A stretch of 64,000 nt of DNA from Litoreibacter roseus (GTDB lineage Bacteria; Pseudomonadota; Alphaproteobacteria; Rhodobacterales; Rhodobacteraceae): positions 1,302,001 through 1,366,000 of the forward strand of contig NZ_BLJE01000001.1 in the NCBI RefSeq assembly GCF_009811795.1, given 5' to 3'. The first letter of the stretch is position 1; each line of letters begins with the position of its first letter. Positions 25,985 through 34,989 of this stretch are shown piece after piece. The notes under the pieces were generated by a model. That model saw only the letters and a list, made by a program, of their open reading frames with translations. It was not told where the DNA came from and ran no database searches. Position numbers and translations under genes: made by a program.

Positions 25985-27790
25985 ATGACCCTGAACGCCA
26001 CAATCGCCGACGTCACCGCCCGCATTCAGGACCGCTCGAAAGACAGTCGCGCGCTCTATCTCAATCGCATGCGCCGCGCCGCCGAAGACGGCCCACGCCG
26101 GGCGCATCTGACCTGTGGCAACCAGGCACATGCCTACGCGGCAATGGGCGACGCCAAAGATCGGCTGGTCGGTGAAACCGCGCCCAATATCGGGATCATA
26201 ACCGCCTATAACGACATGCTCTCGGCGCACCAGCCGTTCGAGCGTTTTCCCGCGCTGATCAAGGACACGGCCCTGAAAAACGGCGGCACCGCGCAGGTTG
26301 CAGGCGGCGTGCCCGCCATGTGCGACGGCGTCACCCAAGGTCAAGTGGGAATGGAGCTTTCGCTTTTTTCCCGTGATGTCATAGCCTTGGCCGCCGGTGT
26401 TGGCCTCAGTCACAATACGTTCGACGCAGCCGTCTATTTGGGCGTCTGTGACAAGATCGTCCCGGGCCTCATCATCGCGGCAGCGACCTTCGGCTACATT
26501 CCGGGCGTGTTCCTGCCCGCTGGGCCCATGCCATCGGGTCTGCCCAATGACGAAAAGTCGAAGGTCCGCCAGCAATTTGCAAAAGGCGAAGTCGGCCGCG
26601 ACAAACTGATGGAGGCCGAGATGGCCTCCTACCATTCCCCCGGCACCTGCACTTTCTATGGCACGGCCAACTCCAACCAGATGCTGATGGAGTTCATGGG
26701 GCTGCACCTGCCGGGCGCGTCTTTCGTGAACCCCGACACCGACCTTCGTGATGCGCTGACCGAGGCCGGGGCCAAGCGTGCGCTCGAAATCACAGCCCTC
26801 GGCAATGATTACCGGCCGGTTTGCGATATTCTGGACGAAAAGACCTTTGTGAACGGTCTGGTGGGGCTGATGGCCACGGGTGGCTCCACCAATCTGGTGA
26901 TCCACATCATCGCCATGGCCCGCGCCGCCGGGGTCTTGCTTGATCTGCAGGATCTGGCCGAGATTTCAGACGCAACGCCCCTGATGGCGCGGGTTTATCC
27001 CAACGGTCTGGCCGACGTGAACCATTTCCATGCGGCGGGCGGCCTTGGCTACATGATCGGCGAGTTGCTGGACGCGGGCCTTCTGCACCCGGACACCAAG
27101 ACCGTGATGGGCGACGGGCTGTCGCTCTACGCAAAGGAACCGAAGCTGAAAGACGGTGAGATCGTCTGGGAAGACGAGTTGCGCGAAACCCAGAACGACC
27201 GCATCCTGCGCCCGGCGAAGGATCCTTTTGCGCCGCAGGGCGGCCTCAAGCAACTCTCGGGCAATCTGGGACGCGGCGTGATCAAGGTCTCCGCCGTCGC
27301 GCCCGAACGCCACATCATCGAAGCCCCGGCAAAAGTCTTTTCCGATCAGCAATCCGTCAAGGACGCCTTTAAGGCGGGCGATCTCAATCAGGATACGGTC
27401 GTTGTCGTCCGCTTTCAGGGCCCAAAGGCCAACGGCATGCCCGAATTGCACGGCCTGACCCCAGTGTTGGCCAACATGCAGGACAAGGGCCATAAGGTGG
27501 CGCTGGTCACAGACGGGCGCATGTCCGGGGCATCAGGCAAGGTGCCCGCCGCGATCCATGTCACGCCAGAGGCCATGGATGGCGGTCTCATCGGCAAGAT
27601 CAACGACGGCGACATCGTCCGCCTCGACGCCAAGGCCGGAACCCTTGAGGTTCTGGGCGAAGGCATTGCGGACCGCACCGCCGCTCAGCCTGATCTGTCA
27701 GACAACGGCCACGGCGTCGGGCGTGAGCTTTTCGACATATTCCGCCAGACGGTCGGGCGGTCGGACGCGGGGGCGGGCGTTGTCGTCTGA
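25985..27790 (+). CDS. edd: 6-phosphogluconate dehydratase
   Basis: First committed enzyme of the Entner-Doudoroff pathway, converting 6-phosphogluconate to KDPG. From the ATG at 25985, with GGAG seven bases upstream, it is 601 residues, standard for Edd; the open frame extends 38 codons further upstream but with unlikely sequence. IlvD/Edd family cysteines for the iron-sulfur cluster are Cys113 (AMCDGVTQG), Cys155 (LGVCDKI) and Cys222 ([14 protein letters not shown]). eda follows 93 bases later with a weak hairpin (GGCCA/TGGCC, 27825-27842) in the gap. Confidence 0.96.
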   Translation: MTLNATIADVTARIQDRSKDSRALYLNRMRRAAEDGPRRAHLTCGNQAHAYAAMGDAKDRLVGETAPNIGIITAYNDMLSAHQPFERFPALIKDTALKNGGTAQVAGGVPAMCDGVTQGQVGMELSLFSRDVIALAAGVGLSHNTFDAAVYLGVCDKIVPGLIIAAATFGYIPGVFLPAGPMPSGLPNDEKSKVRQQFAKGEVGRDKLMEAEMASYHSPGTCTFYGTANSNQMLMEFMGLHLPGASFVNPDTDLRDALTEAGAKRALEITALGNDYRPVCDILDEKTFVNGLVGLMATGGSTNLVIHIIAMARAAGVLLDLQDLAEISDATPLMARVYPNGLADVNHFHAAGGLGYMIGELLDAGLLHPDTKTVMGDGLSLYAKEPKLKDGEIVWEDELRETQNDRILRPAKDPFAPQGGLKQLSGNLGRGVIKVSAVAPERHIIEAPAKVFSDQQSVKDAFKAGDLNQDTVVVVRFQGPKANGMPELHGLTPVLANMQDKGHKVALVTDGRMSGASGKVPAAIHVTPEAMDGGLIGKINDGDIVRLDAKAGTLEVLGEGIADRTAAQPDLSDNGHGVGRELFDIFRQTVGRSDAGAGVVV

Positions 27791-27883
27791 TCTCGCCTCA
27801 CGCCGGATATCCCAGATGAACCCCGGCCACTTCTTTCTGGCCAAAATATTCAATTCCACCCTCCGCCACGGGAAGGACCGCCC

Positions 27884-28525
27884 ATGACACCGCAAGACGC
27901 CAGCCAACAGGCCTTGGAAATCTGCCAACTCGCCCCAATCGTTCCGGTTCTGGTGGTCGACGACGCCCGCCACGGCGAACCCTTGGCGCGTGCGCTGGTC
28001 GCGGGGGGGCTTCCCGCGCTTGAGGTGACCCTGCGCACCCCCGACGCGCTCGACGTGATCGCCGAGATGGCGCAGGTCGAGGGCGGCGTTGTTGGCGCAG
28101 GCACGCTTCTGACACCCCAGGACGTCGTCGCGGCCAAGGAAGCGGGCGCACTGTTCGGTGTTTCCCCCGGCGCCACGGACAGGCTTCTGGACGCCTGCGA
28201 GGACGCAGAACTGCCCCTGCTGCCCGGTGCAGCCACGGCGACCGAGGCCATGCGCCTTCTGGAACGGGGCTATACCATGCTGAAGTTCTTCCCGGCCGAG
28301 GCATCGGGCGGTGCGGTGGCACTCAAAGCCATCGGCGCACCCATTCCGCAAGTCAGTTTCTGCCCCACGGGCGGCGTCAGCCTGACCAACGCCGAGACCT
28401 ATCTGAGTCTTCCCAACGTCGTCTGCGCAGGGGGCAGCTGGGTTGCGCCCAAGGACAAGGTGGACGAAGGCGACTGGGCGGCCATAGAAGATCTGGCCCG
28501 TGCCGCCGCAGCCCTGTCCCGCTGA
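27884..28525 (+). CDS. eda: KDPG aldolase (2-dehydro-3-deoxy-phosphogluconate aldolase)
   Basis: This class I aldolase splits KDPG into pyruvate and glyceraldehyde-3-phosphate. It is 213 residues long, with the Schiff-base lysine Lys134 in MLKFFPAE and the catalytic Glu47 in LPALEVTLRT; FGVSPGAT and SFCPTGGVS form the phosphate and substrate pocket. It completes the pathway begun by edd directly upstream and is closed by a terminator. Confidence 0.96.
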   Translation: MTPQDASQQALEICQLAPIVPVLVVDDARHGEPLARALVAGGLPALEVTLRTPDALDVIAEMAQVEGGVVGAGTLLTPQDVVAAKEAGALFGVSPGATDRLLDACEDAELPLLPGAATATEAMRLLERGYTMLKFFPAEASGGAVALKAIGAPIPQVSFCPTGGVSLTNAETYLSLPNVVCAGGSWVAPKDKVDEGDWAAIEDLARAAAALSR

Positions 28526-28535
28526 CCAAAGGCCG

Positions 28536-28556
28536 CCCGTGACCGCCACGGGTTTT
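28536..28556 (+). terminator. Terminator after eda
   Basis: CCCGTG (28536-28541), loop ACCGC, CACGGG (28547-28552), then TTTT. It lies 11 bases after the eda stop. Confidence 0.7.
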
Positions 28557-28573
28557 GGTGCTAGGCTCACCCC

Positions 28574-29365
28574 ATGGCCACGCAAGACAGTCATATCCCA
28601 CCCCCTGCGGCATCGCCTGTGCCGCAGATCGGCGACGTGACGGTCGTTGAACTGATCAACGCCCTCAAATGCGGCTGGGACGATTTCAGGCGCGCGCCGC
28701 TCTTCGGTCTCTTTTTCAGCGCCTTCTACGTTGCCTGCGGCTTCGGGCTTGCGCTGATCCGGGCGGACACCTTCGTCTGGACGCTGGTGCTGTCACTTGG
28801 TTTCCCGCTGGTCGCCCCCTTCGCAGCCGTGGGTCTTTATGAGGTCAGTCGCCGTCTGGAAGCGGGCGAACCCCTCAAATGGACGTCCGTTCTGGGTGTG
28901 GTCTGGCAGCAGCGCGGACGTCAGATCCCGTGGGTCGGCGCCATCCTGATGATCATCTTCCTCTTCTGGAGCTTCTTCGCCCACATGTCCTTCGCGCTCT
29001 TTCTGGGCACCATGACCCTGACCAACATCACCACGTCGTGGGAGATATTCAATTCCATCTCCGGTTACCTGATGATCGGCTTTCAGATCCTTGTGGGGGC
29101 AGGGGTCGCGCTGTTGGTCTACACGATGACGGTCGTGTCCCTGCCGCTGTTGCTCGAGCGGGAGATCGACTTTGTCACAGCAATGCTCGTCTCCATGCGG
29201 ACCTTTGCGCGCAACCGGCGCGTGCTGCTGATCTGGGCGGCGCTGATCGCAATCTGCCTGCTTGTGTCCATGCTGCCCCTGTTTCTGGGCCTCTTCCTCG
29301 CGCTGCCAATTCTGGGCCACGCCACATGGCACCTCTACCGCCGCGCGCTCTACACCCCGGTCTAA
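28574..29365 (+). CDS. DUF2189 multi-pass membrane protein
   Basis: This 263-residue integral membrane protein has about six hydrophobic segments (near 48-68, 72-95, 118-150, 165-190 and 215-250). The features of DUF2189 proteins are visible: an N-terminal GWDDFRRAP segment, a central glycine/aromatic-rich half, and the pattern AMLVSMRTFARNRRVLLIWA. The family is conserved in alphaproteobacteria but its function is unknown. It has its own transcript start after the eda terminator, and its stop is four bases from the convergent MttB-family gene. Confidence 0.8.
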   Translation: MATQDSHIPPPAASPVPQIGDVTVVELINALKCGWDDFRRAPLFGLFFSAFYVACGFGLALIRADTFVWTLVLSLGFPLVAPFAAVGLYEVSRRLEAGEPLKWTSVLGVVWQQRGRQIPWVGAILMIIFLFWSFFAHMSFALFLGTMTLTNITTSWEIFNSISGYLMIGFQILVGAGVALLVYTMTVVSLPLLLEREIDFVTAMLVSMRTFARNRRVLLIWAALIAICLLVSMLPLFLGLFLALPILGHATWHLYRRALYTPV

Positions 29366-29369
29366 GCCC

Positions 29370-30926
29370 CTAGGGCAGGTGAATTGGGAAGGCCGCGCGG
29401 ATCTTTTGATCAAGATCCGGTGCAAACGCCGCCAAACTGTCGGAGGCCAGGATTTCCAGCTTCCGCCGGGTGGCGTTTTTCAACAGATCAGGTCGCTCGT
29501 TTTCCATCCACTCCTTGGGTGAGGTTCGATCCGCAAGGGCCGGATAAACATAGTCAGTTTCCATCAGTCGCAGGGTCTGATCACTGCCCAGATAATGACC
29601 GGTCCCGGGCACCCCATTCTGTCCCAGACAGGCCGTGCGCATCACCTCAAGGCTCAGCGTATCATCATTGACCTCGATCCCCCGGACACACCGGTTGGCC
29701 TGCCCGAGAAGATCGTCGCCCAGGATCAGACTTTCAAGGCAGAACCCCAGAAGTGACGCATGCATGCCCGCTGCTTCATATACCATATTCAGCCCGGACA
29801 CCCCCGCCAGTACGTTGGAGCACATCTGCTCCCACCCGGCCTGCATGTCCGGCAGCTTGGCGTCCGCGATGCCCGCCGCGGCACCACCGGGCAGACCATA
29901 GAACCGATGCATCTGCGCGCACCCCGCGGTCAGCAGTGCCTGTTCGCCGGACCCACCGGACATGGCGCCCGTCCGCAGATCAGACACGAAAGGCCATGTC
30001 CCGAACACCGCAGGATAGCCCGGCGAGATCGCATTGACATAGACGACACCGGCCAGACATTCAGCCACCGCCTGAACGATCGCGCCCGCAATCGGGGCAG
30101 GGGCTGTCGCACCGGCCTGACCGGCGGATAGCAGCAGAACGGGCATGCCACCTGCGATGCACGCTTCCATCACCTTGCAGCTTTCTGTCGCGAACTTCAT
30201 CGGTGGCACCACAAAGCAATTGCTGTTCGATACAAAAGGCCGTGCTCGCCAAGCGGCTTCGCCTCCGGCGATGGTATGCAACAGATCGAACGCGCCTGGG
30301 ACGTATTCAGGATCGGTGAAGGATGTGCCGATATGCTTGGTGGTGCCCCGGCAGGCGGCATAGACCGTATTGAGGTCCATCTCGTAATTGTCTGATATAT
30401 CACGACAAACCACAGGCCGCTGCAAGAAGTGGATGTTGTCCAACCGATCCACGATCCGGGCGGCATCATAGAGATCTTGCACGGTCGTGTCGCGATAGCT
30501 GCGATCTTCAATTTCGACCATATGAACCGCCGCACCCGCCGTACCGAAATACACACGCGTGTCGGTCAGTTCCAGATCATGGCGCGGGTCGCGACCACAC
30601 AGCGTGACCTCCCTTGCGGCGACGGCAAGCATGTCTTCGACCAAGGCGCGGGGAAAGCGCAGCCTGCCATCTGCACCAAGCGCCGCGCCCGCGGCGGTCA
30701 TGGTTTCAACGCCGCTCTCCGGCGCATCCGCAAGGCCAATCGTCTCCAGCGCTGTCAGCGCCGCTTCGTGAATACGCGCGACTTCGGTCTCGGTCAGAGG
30801 CGTGTAGCGTCCGCCCCGCTGGCCCGGGCGGATCGGCCGTTTGTCTTCGGTCAAAGGGGCAGCGCGCAGGGCATGACGCGCGGCGCGGCCACCGGCGCGA
30901 CGGGGTGGTTTCGTTTGGGTGTTCAT
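29370..30926 (-). CDS. mttB: MttB-family (trimethylamine/betaine-type) corrinoid methyltransferase
   Basis: This 518-residue protein of the MttB superfamily transfers a methyl group from a quaternary or tertiary amine to a corrinoid protein. The frame reads through without an internal amber codon, so it is the non-pyrrolysine type, like MtgB, which demethylates glycine betaine. An N-terminal basic tail (residues 8-21, RRAGGRAARHALR) precedes the TIM barrel. No corrinoid-binding protein is adjacent. The partner functions (activator, methyl-THF methyltransferase, MetF) are encoded at 50-55 kb. The 225-base upstream region carries a 7-bp inverted repeat. The true substrate is not readable; trimethylamine itself is unlikely without pyrrolysine. 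Confidence 0.85.
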   Translation of the reverse strand: MNTQTKPPRRAGGRAARHALRAAPLTEDKRPIRPGQRGGRYTPLTETEVARIHEAALTALETIGLADAPESGVETMTAAGAALGADGRLRFPRALVEDMLAVAAREVTLCGRDPRHDLELTDTRVYFGTAGAAVHMVEIEDRSYRDTTVQDLYDAARIVDRLDNIHFLQRPVVCRDISDNYEMDLNTVYAACRGTTKHIGTSFTDPEYVPGAFDLLHTIAGGEAAWRARPFVSNSNCFVVPPMKFATESCKVMEACIAGGMPVLLLSAGQAGATAPAPIAGAIVQAVAECLAGVVYVNAISPGYPAVFGTWPFVSDLRTGAMSGGSGEQALLTAGCAQMHRFYGLPGGAAAGIADAKLPDMQAGWEQMCSNVLAGVSGLNMVYEAAGMHASLLGFCLESLILGDDLLGQANRCVRGIEVNDDTLSLEVMRTACLGQNGVPGTGHYLGSDQTLRLMETDYVYPALADRTSPKEWMENERPDLLKNATRRKLEILASDSLAAFAPDLDQKIRAAFPIHLP

Positions 30927-31047
30927 ACATAGGGTCCGTGCAGGTTGAAGGGTCAGGTCAATTCAGGCTTTCACGGACCGACCGGGTCTGCCGCGGGCTG
31001 CACGCCCCCGCGTTGCGCCGATCGTGCGGCGCGTCAGAACTTCGTAG

Positions 31048-31068
31048 CAGAATGGCGTCTGCATTCTG
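31048..31068. promoter_or_regulatory. Inverted repeat upstream of the MttB-family gene
   Basis: CAGAATG (31048-31054), spacer GCGTCTG, CATTCTG (31062-31068): perfect arms, 122 bases upstream of the mttB start. It is a candidate operator. The 30927-31151 gap holds no gene I can support. Confidence 0.4.
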
Positions 31069-31151
31069 GCCTCCCTATGCAGAAGGCTAACGGATGCCTG
31101 GGGCCAGTCTCGCCTGTTCGCGCCACAGTGTCGTTTTTAGACGAAGCTCAG

Positions 31152-31952
31152 CTAGCCCAACAGCATCGCGTCGACTTTCTTACCTGGCATGGCTTGAAGC
31201 AATGGTGAGAAATCCCCGTTGCCGAACATCGCCTCGGCGGCATCATTGATCGCCCTATGGGTCACGCGGGCCAGGGCGGACCCCAGCGAGATTCGGGCAA
31301 ACCCCATCTCCGCATAGGTGGCGCGGCTGATTTTTGCATAGGGCCCAGCGGCCAGGACATTTACCGGCTTTTCTGTGGCTTCCACCACACGCTTCAGGTC
31401 GTCCATCGACTTCGGCACGGGGATATAGAGTCCGTCGGCGCCTGCCGTGTCGAACGCCTTGATCCGGCGCAGGCCTTCCTCGATGTCATAGGCGCCCGTC
31501 ATCACACCGTCCGCCCGCGCCACCAGGAACACATCGCCCTTGGCCGCCCGGGCGGCGCTCGCCGCGGCCTTGATCCGCTCGACACTCAGATCGAAATCAT
31601 AAGCCTGATCGCTGGCCCCTTTGACGTCCTCGATACACAGACCCGCCAGACCGATCTCGGCCGACAGCCGCACGGTCTCCGCGCAAATCTCGGGGGCCTC
31701 CCCGAACCCATCCTCAAAGTCGCCAGAGACCGGCACAGTGACGGCGGCGATCAAATCCTGCGCGTGGGACAGCGCCTGATCGCGCGTCACATGCCCGCCA
31801 TCGGGCAGGCCCAACGTAAAGGCATGCGCGGCGGACGAGGTGCCAATCGCTTGCGCGCCGAGCGCCTCAAGCATCTTGGCCGAACCTGCGTCCCACGCAT
31901 TGGCAAGGATGAACGGATTGCCCGGCTGGTGTAGATCCCGAAAGCTGGTCAT
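31152..31952 (-). CDS. Isocitrate lyase/PEP mutase family protein
   Basis: This 266-residue TIM-barrel protein belongs to the PEP mutase/isocitrate lyase superfamily (PF13714 type). Visible motifs are the N-terminal FILANAWDAGSAKMLE, the Mg-binding SGDFEDGFG near residue 76, and LVARADGVM. Relatives include carboxyPEP phosphonomutase-like, oxaloacetate decarboxylase-like and 2-methylisocitrate-lyase-like enzymes. The KKCGH-type catalytic cysteine loop of true isocitrate lyases is absent, so simple lyase activity on a 2-oxo/hydroxy acid is more likely. It overlaps the upstream aminotransferase by ATGA, suggesting one pathway for both. Confidence 0.8.
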   Translation of the reverse strand: MTSFRDLHQPGNPFILANAWDAGSAKMLEALGAQAIGTSSAAHAFTLGLPDGGHVTRDQALSHAQDLIAAVTVPVSGDFEDGFGEAPEICAETVRLSAEIGLAGLCIEDVKGASDQAYDFDLSVERIKAAASAARAAKGDVFLVARADGVMTGAYDIEEGLRRIKAFDTAGADGLYIPVPKSMDDLKRVVEATEKPVNVLAAGPYAKISRATYAEMGFARISLGSALARVTHRAINDAAEAMFGNGDFSPLLQAMPGKKVDAMLLG

Positions 31953-33121
31953 ATGCTGCGCTCCTTTGCAAATTCCAGAAGTGTTTTCAGTGCGGTTGCG
32001 AAGAGATCATCATCCACCGTCATTGCCACGCGCACATGACCCGCGGCGGCGGTGCCGAAGCTTTCCCCGGGCATCACCGCGATATTTCGGTCGGTCAGCA
32101 ATGCATCGGCAAACGCAGTTCCGGACAGCCCGGTCGCACGGATGTCCAGCATCAGATACATGGCGCCCGACGGCGGCACCGGATGGACGACATCTTGCCC
32201 GGCCAAGAGCTTCAGCGCCAGATCGCGGCGGCGCTTGAACGGGGCAGCGACCCGATCCTCAAGGGCAGGGCCCGCGTTCAGCGCGAACTCAGCCGCATCC
32301 TGAATATAGCCGGGCACGCCGTAAGTCGTGTGCGTCGCCAGTTCAATCAATCTGGCAATCGCAGCCTCCGGCCCCGCAATCCACCCCACCCGGCTGCCCG
32401 TCATAGCGTGGCTTTTCGACATGGAACCAATCACAAGCGTCCGCTCCGCCATTCCCGGCAGCGTCCGCGGGCTGAGATGCGCGCCGTCCCACACCTGCGT
32501 GTCATAGACCTCGTCCGAGATCAGCCACAGGTCGTGGTCCCGGCAACAGGCCGCAACGGCCTCCAGCGTTTGCTTCGAATAGACCACGCCACTGGGATTG
32601 TTGGGCGTGTTGATCAGAAGCGATCTCGCACCCTGTGGGATCTGGCCCAGATCCGCCGCGGTCGGCTGAAATCCGGTCTCGGGGCGGGTGACAATGGCGC
32701 GGGGCACAGCGCCTACCGCGCGGAGCGTGCCGGGATAGGTCGCATAGTAGGGATCACAGTAGAGCGCGACATCCCCCTCGTCGCACACCGCATGATGCGC
32801 CGAAAACAGCGCCGATTGTCCGCCCGGTGTGATCAGGATGTTGTCCCGCGTCGTCGCCACACCCGTCCGCTCCGTGATCCGCGCGGCAATTGTATCGCGC
32901 AACCCGCCGGTTCCCGGCACCATCGCATAGCCCGTATGGCCACCCCGTGCTGCGCGGTCCATCGCGCTCAGGATCTCGGGGTCAGTCCGAATGTCATGCT
33001 CCCCAATGGTCAACTCCACCACCGGAACACCCGCCGCCACCATCCGGCGCGCACGGTAGAACAGGTCCCAGCCATCCGATCCGTCCCCAGTCAGATGCGA
33101 TATGCGCCGCGAAAGGGTCAT
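31949..33121 (-). CDS. PLP-dependent class I/II aminotransferase
   Basis: This 390-residue fold type I aminotransferase has NNPSG (174-178), the cofactor-binding Asp203 and Tyr206 (SDEVYD) and the Schiff-base lysine Lys236 (SMSKSHAM), with GSRVGW just after. The ATG at 33121 has a GGGAGG site six bases upstream; the open frame extends 22 codons further but without a start signal. It is the first gene of a two-gene operon with the PEP-mutase-like protein. The subgroup (aspartate/aromatic versus alanine-type) is not clear from sequence. Confidence 0.9.
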   Translation of the reverse strand: MTLSRRISHLTGDGSDGWDLFYRARRMVAAGVPVVELTIGEHDIRTDPEILSAMDRAARGGHTGYAMVPGTGGLRDTIAARITERTGVATTRDNILITPGGQSALFSAHHAVCDEGDVALYCDPYYATYPGTLRAVGAVPRAIVTRPETGFQPTAADLGQIPQGARSLLINTPNNPSGVVYSKQTLEAVAACCRDHDLWLISDEVYDTQVWDGAHLSPRTLPGMAERTLVIGSMSKSHAMTGSRVGWIAGPEAAIARLIELATHTTYGVPGYIQDAAEFALNAGPALEDRVAAPFKRRRDLALKLLAGQDVVHPVPPSGAMYLMLDIRATGLSGTAFADALLTDRNIAVMPGESFGTAAAGHVRVAMTVDDDLFATALKTLLEFAKERSI

Positions 33122-33285
33122 CCAAACCTCCCTCGTTTTTACCGGAGCCTGCAGGCCGCCCCCGCGCCCTGTCAAACCGGATCGCAAATGGGTAACAATT
33201 TGTGACCTATTCCAACGCGGATTAGGGCCCGGTCTCGTGTCACGCCCCGGATGCCATCGGCTCGACCTGATGAGCCATGACTGAC

Positions 33286-33314
33286 TTGACGGGGCGGGCG
33301 GGGCCGCGCTATGC
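33286..33314 (+). promoter_or_regulatory. Candidate promoter for the cysS leader
   Basis: TTGACG (33286-33291), 17-base spacer, CTATGC (33309-33314). The -35 is strong and the -10 weak, common in alphaproteobacteria. A start seven to eight bases later would coincide with the ATG of the micro-ORF at 33322, giving a leaderless transcript. Confidence 0.4.
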
Positions 33315-33321
33315 CCGCTTC

Positions 33322-33363
33322 ATGACCAAGACATGCATCCAAGGCTGCTGCATTACCATCTGA
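33322..33363 (+). CDS. Cysteine-rich 13-residue leader peptide candidate upstream of cysS
   Basis: ATG at 33322 opens a 13-codon frame, [13 protein letters not shown], ended by TGA at 33361-33363. Three of thirteen codons are TGC, two in tandem. It lies 79 bases before the cysteinyl-tRNA synthetase start. Short frames rich in the cognate amino acid are the hallmark of attenuation leaders, and poly-cysteine leaders that respond to cysteine are known in mycobacteria. There is no Shine-Dalgarno, but the upstream promoter candidate would make it leaderless. It may be chance; conservation is the test. Confidence 0.4.
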   Translation: MTKTCIQGCCITI

Positions 33364-33442
33364 CATTCGTCGGGCGGGTCTTTGGTGTTTCCTCTACAGG
33401 TTGAAGTTGCTAAGCCCCGCCGGGACAGGCGCGCGAGGCGAT

Positions 33443-34840
33443 ATGACCATCCAGCTCTACAACACGAAGACGCGGACAAAAGAGCCGTTCACGCCCATCG
33501 ATCCGGAGAACGTCCGCATGTATGTCTGCGGGCCGACGGTTTATGATCGCGCCCATCTGGGCAACGCGCGTCCGGTTCTCGTCTTCGATATCCTCTATCG
33601 CCTTCTGCGCCATGAATATGGTGAAAATGCAGTGACTTACGTCCGAAACTTCACGGACGTGGACGACCGGATCAACGAGACGGCGCAAAAACGCAAGGCC
33701 GCAGGCGCCACCGGCACATTGGAGGCGTTGATCCGAGAGCGCTCCGACGAGACGATCCGCTGGTATCACGACGATATGGACGCACTCGGCGCATTGCGCC
33801 CGACCCATGAGCCCCGCGCGACGGCGTTCATCGCCCAGATGATCGCGATGATCGAGGATCTGATCGACAAAGGCCACGCCTACGCCAAGGACGGTCACGC
33901 CCTGTTCCGTGTCCGCTCCTACACCGAATACGGCAAGCTCTCCGGTCGCAGTGTCGATGACATGATTGCAGGCGCACGGGTCGAGGTCGCGCCGTTCAAG
34001 GAGGACCCGATGGACTTCGTCCTCTGGAAACCGTCCACCGATGATTTGCCCGGCTGGGACAGTCCTTGGGGCAGGGGCCGTCCGGGCTGGCACATCGAAT
34101 GCTCCGCCATGGCGCACGAGCTGTTGGGGGAGAGCTTCGACATCCACGGCGGCGGCATCGACCTTCAATTTCCCCACCACGAAAATGAAATCGCTCAAAG
34201 CAAATGCGCGGGCCATGGCTTCGCAAACGTCTGGCTGCATAACGAGATGTTGCAGGTCGAGGGAAAGAAGATGTCGAAATCCCTCGGCAACTTCTTCACC
34301 GTGCGCGATCTGCTGAACCAAGGCGTCCCGGGCGAGGTGATCCGCTTCGTGATGCTATCGACGCATTATCGCAAACCAATGGATTGGACAGAGAAGAAGC
34401 GGGACGAGGCAGAGGCGACTTTGCGCAAGTGGTTTGCGATTGCGGAAAACGCCGGAATACTTTGGAACGAAGGAAGCCTAGACCCGGAATTAATGAACGC
34501 ACTTGCGGATGACTTGAACACTCCGCGTGCAATAACTGCATGCCATAGATTGGCGAATGCAGGTGACCCAGATGAGCTTCGCCGTAATATGGAGATTTTG
34601 GGCTTTTATCAGAAAGGTCTTCCGGCTTGGGCCGACACCTCCGCTACTCACTTCACGCAATATGAGGAGAAACTGAATAATCTGCGTAACATCGCAAAGC
34701 AGACAAAAAATTACACCGCAGTCGACGATATGAAGGCTGCATTGATCGCAGCCGGAGTCGAGGTCAAGATGGATAAAGAGAATGTCTATCTCTTCATCGG
34801 AAGGGGCTTCGATCCCGAAAAACTCAAGGCGCTGCAATGA
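33443..34840 (+). CDS. cysS: Cysteinyl-tRNA synthetase
   Basis: Charges tRNA-Cys. From the ATG at 33443, with GAGG five bases upstream, it is 465 residues, the normal length. It has the class I signature HLGN (38-41) and KMSKS (276-280), and zinc ligands fit Cys29, Cys220, His245 and Glu249. The last 400 bases, encoding the anticodon-binding region, are poorer in G+C than the catalytic part (about 48% by hand count against 55-67%) and use rare codons such as ATA, TTA, CTA and AGA. The stop codon overlaps the start of a 50-codon ORF (ATGA). Confidence 0.96.
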   Translation: MTIQLYNTKTRTKEPFTPIDPENVRMYVCGPTVYDRAHLGNARPVLVFDILYRLLRHEYGENAVTYVRNFTDVDDRINETAQKRKAAGATGTLEALIRERSDETIRWYHDDMDALGALRPTHEPRATAFIAQMIAMIEDLIDKGHAYAKDGHALFRVRSYTEYGKLSGRSVDDMIAGARVEVAPFKEDPMDFVLWKPSTDDLPGWDSPWGRGRPGWHIECSAMAHELLGESFDIHGGGIDLQFPHHENEIAQSKCAGHGFANVWLHNEMLQVEGKKMSKSLGNFFTVRDLLNQGVPGEVIRFVMLSTHYRKPMDWTEKKRDEAEATLRKWFAIAENAGILWNEGSLDPELMNALADDLNTPRAITACHRLANAGDPDELRRNMEILGFYQKGLPAWADTSATHFTQYEEKLNNLRNIAKQTKNYTAVDDMKAALIAAGVEVKMDKENVYLFIGRGFDPEKLKALQ

Positions 34841-34989
34841 GTGAAGCCTCGCATCAGTCGGACTCCCCGGTCTTCCGTCCTTCAGACGATAGCAAGCCGT
34901 CCCAATTCGTCGGTCAAAAGGTCCGATGGAAGTCCGATAAAAGTCCGACGGAAGTCCGAAAGCCGGTTGAGCGGGGAGTGGACCAATGA
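34837..34989 (+). CDS. 50-residue unknown protein coupled to cysS and cimA
   Basis: This short frame begins at ATG 34837, overlapping the cysS stop (ATGA), and ends at TGA 34987-34989, overlapping the cimA start (ATGA). The product is very polar and rich in Ser, Lys, Asp and Pro ([16 protein letters not shown]...KPVERGVDQ), probably disordered. The second half covers four 11-base DNA repeats; because 11 is not a multiple of three, the repeat is not kept at protein level. The double stop-start coupling argues that it is translated, perhaps mainly to carry ribosomes from cysS to cimA. No function can be assigned. Confidence 0.5.
   Translation: MSEASHQSDSPVFRPSDDSKPSQFVGQKVRWKSDKSPTEVRKPVERGVDQ
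34921..34963 (+). repeat. Four tandem 11-bp repeats beginning GTCCGA
   Basis: GTCCGA recurs at 34921, 34932, 34943 and 34954, an exact 11-base period, with variable filler (TGGAA, TAAAA, CGGAA, AAGCC). It lies inside the 50-codon ORF between cysS and cimA. Confidence 0.85.

Larger units (their letters stand above)
33122..33442 (+). promoter_or_regulatory. 321-bp region upstream of cysS with promoter, micro-ORF and GC-rich stem
   Basis: This region contains a candidate promoter and a 13-codon cysteine-rich ORF, listed separately. After the ORF, GGCGGG (33373-33378) can pair with CCCGCC (33416-33421), enclosing CCTC (33391-33394), which is complementary to the cysS ribosome site GAGG (33435-33438). 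The layout could serve attenuation or translational control, but no T-run terminator is present. Nothing else is seen. Confidence 0.4.

Noticed and set aside
29370-30926. MttB-family gene considered as a pyrrolysine-containing trimethylamine methyltransferase
   Set aside because: The reading frame is complete for 518 codons without an internal amber codon, so it is the non-pyrrolysine type.
33401-33442. Upstream ATG at 33401 as the cysS start
   Set aside because: It adds 14 residues of atypical sequence, and the ATG at 33443 has GAGG at the right distance and gives the normal CysRS N-terminus.
34921-34963. Tandem 11-bp repeats considered as a CRISPR array
   Set aside because: Repeat units are far too short, spacers are about five bases, and no cas gene is present.
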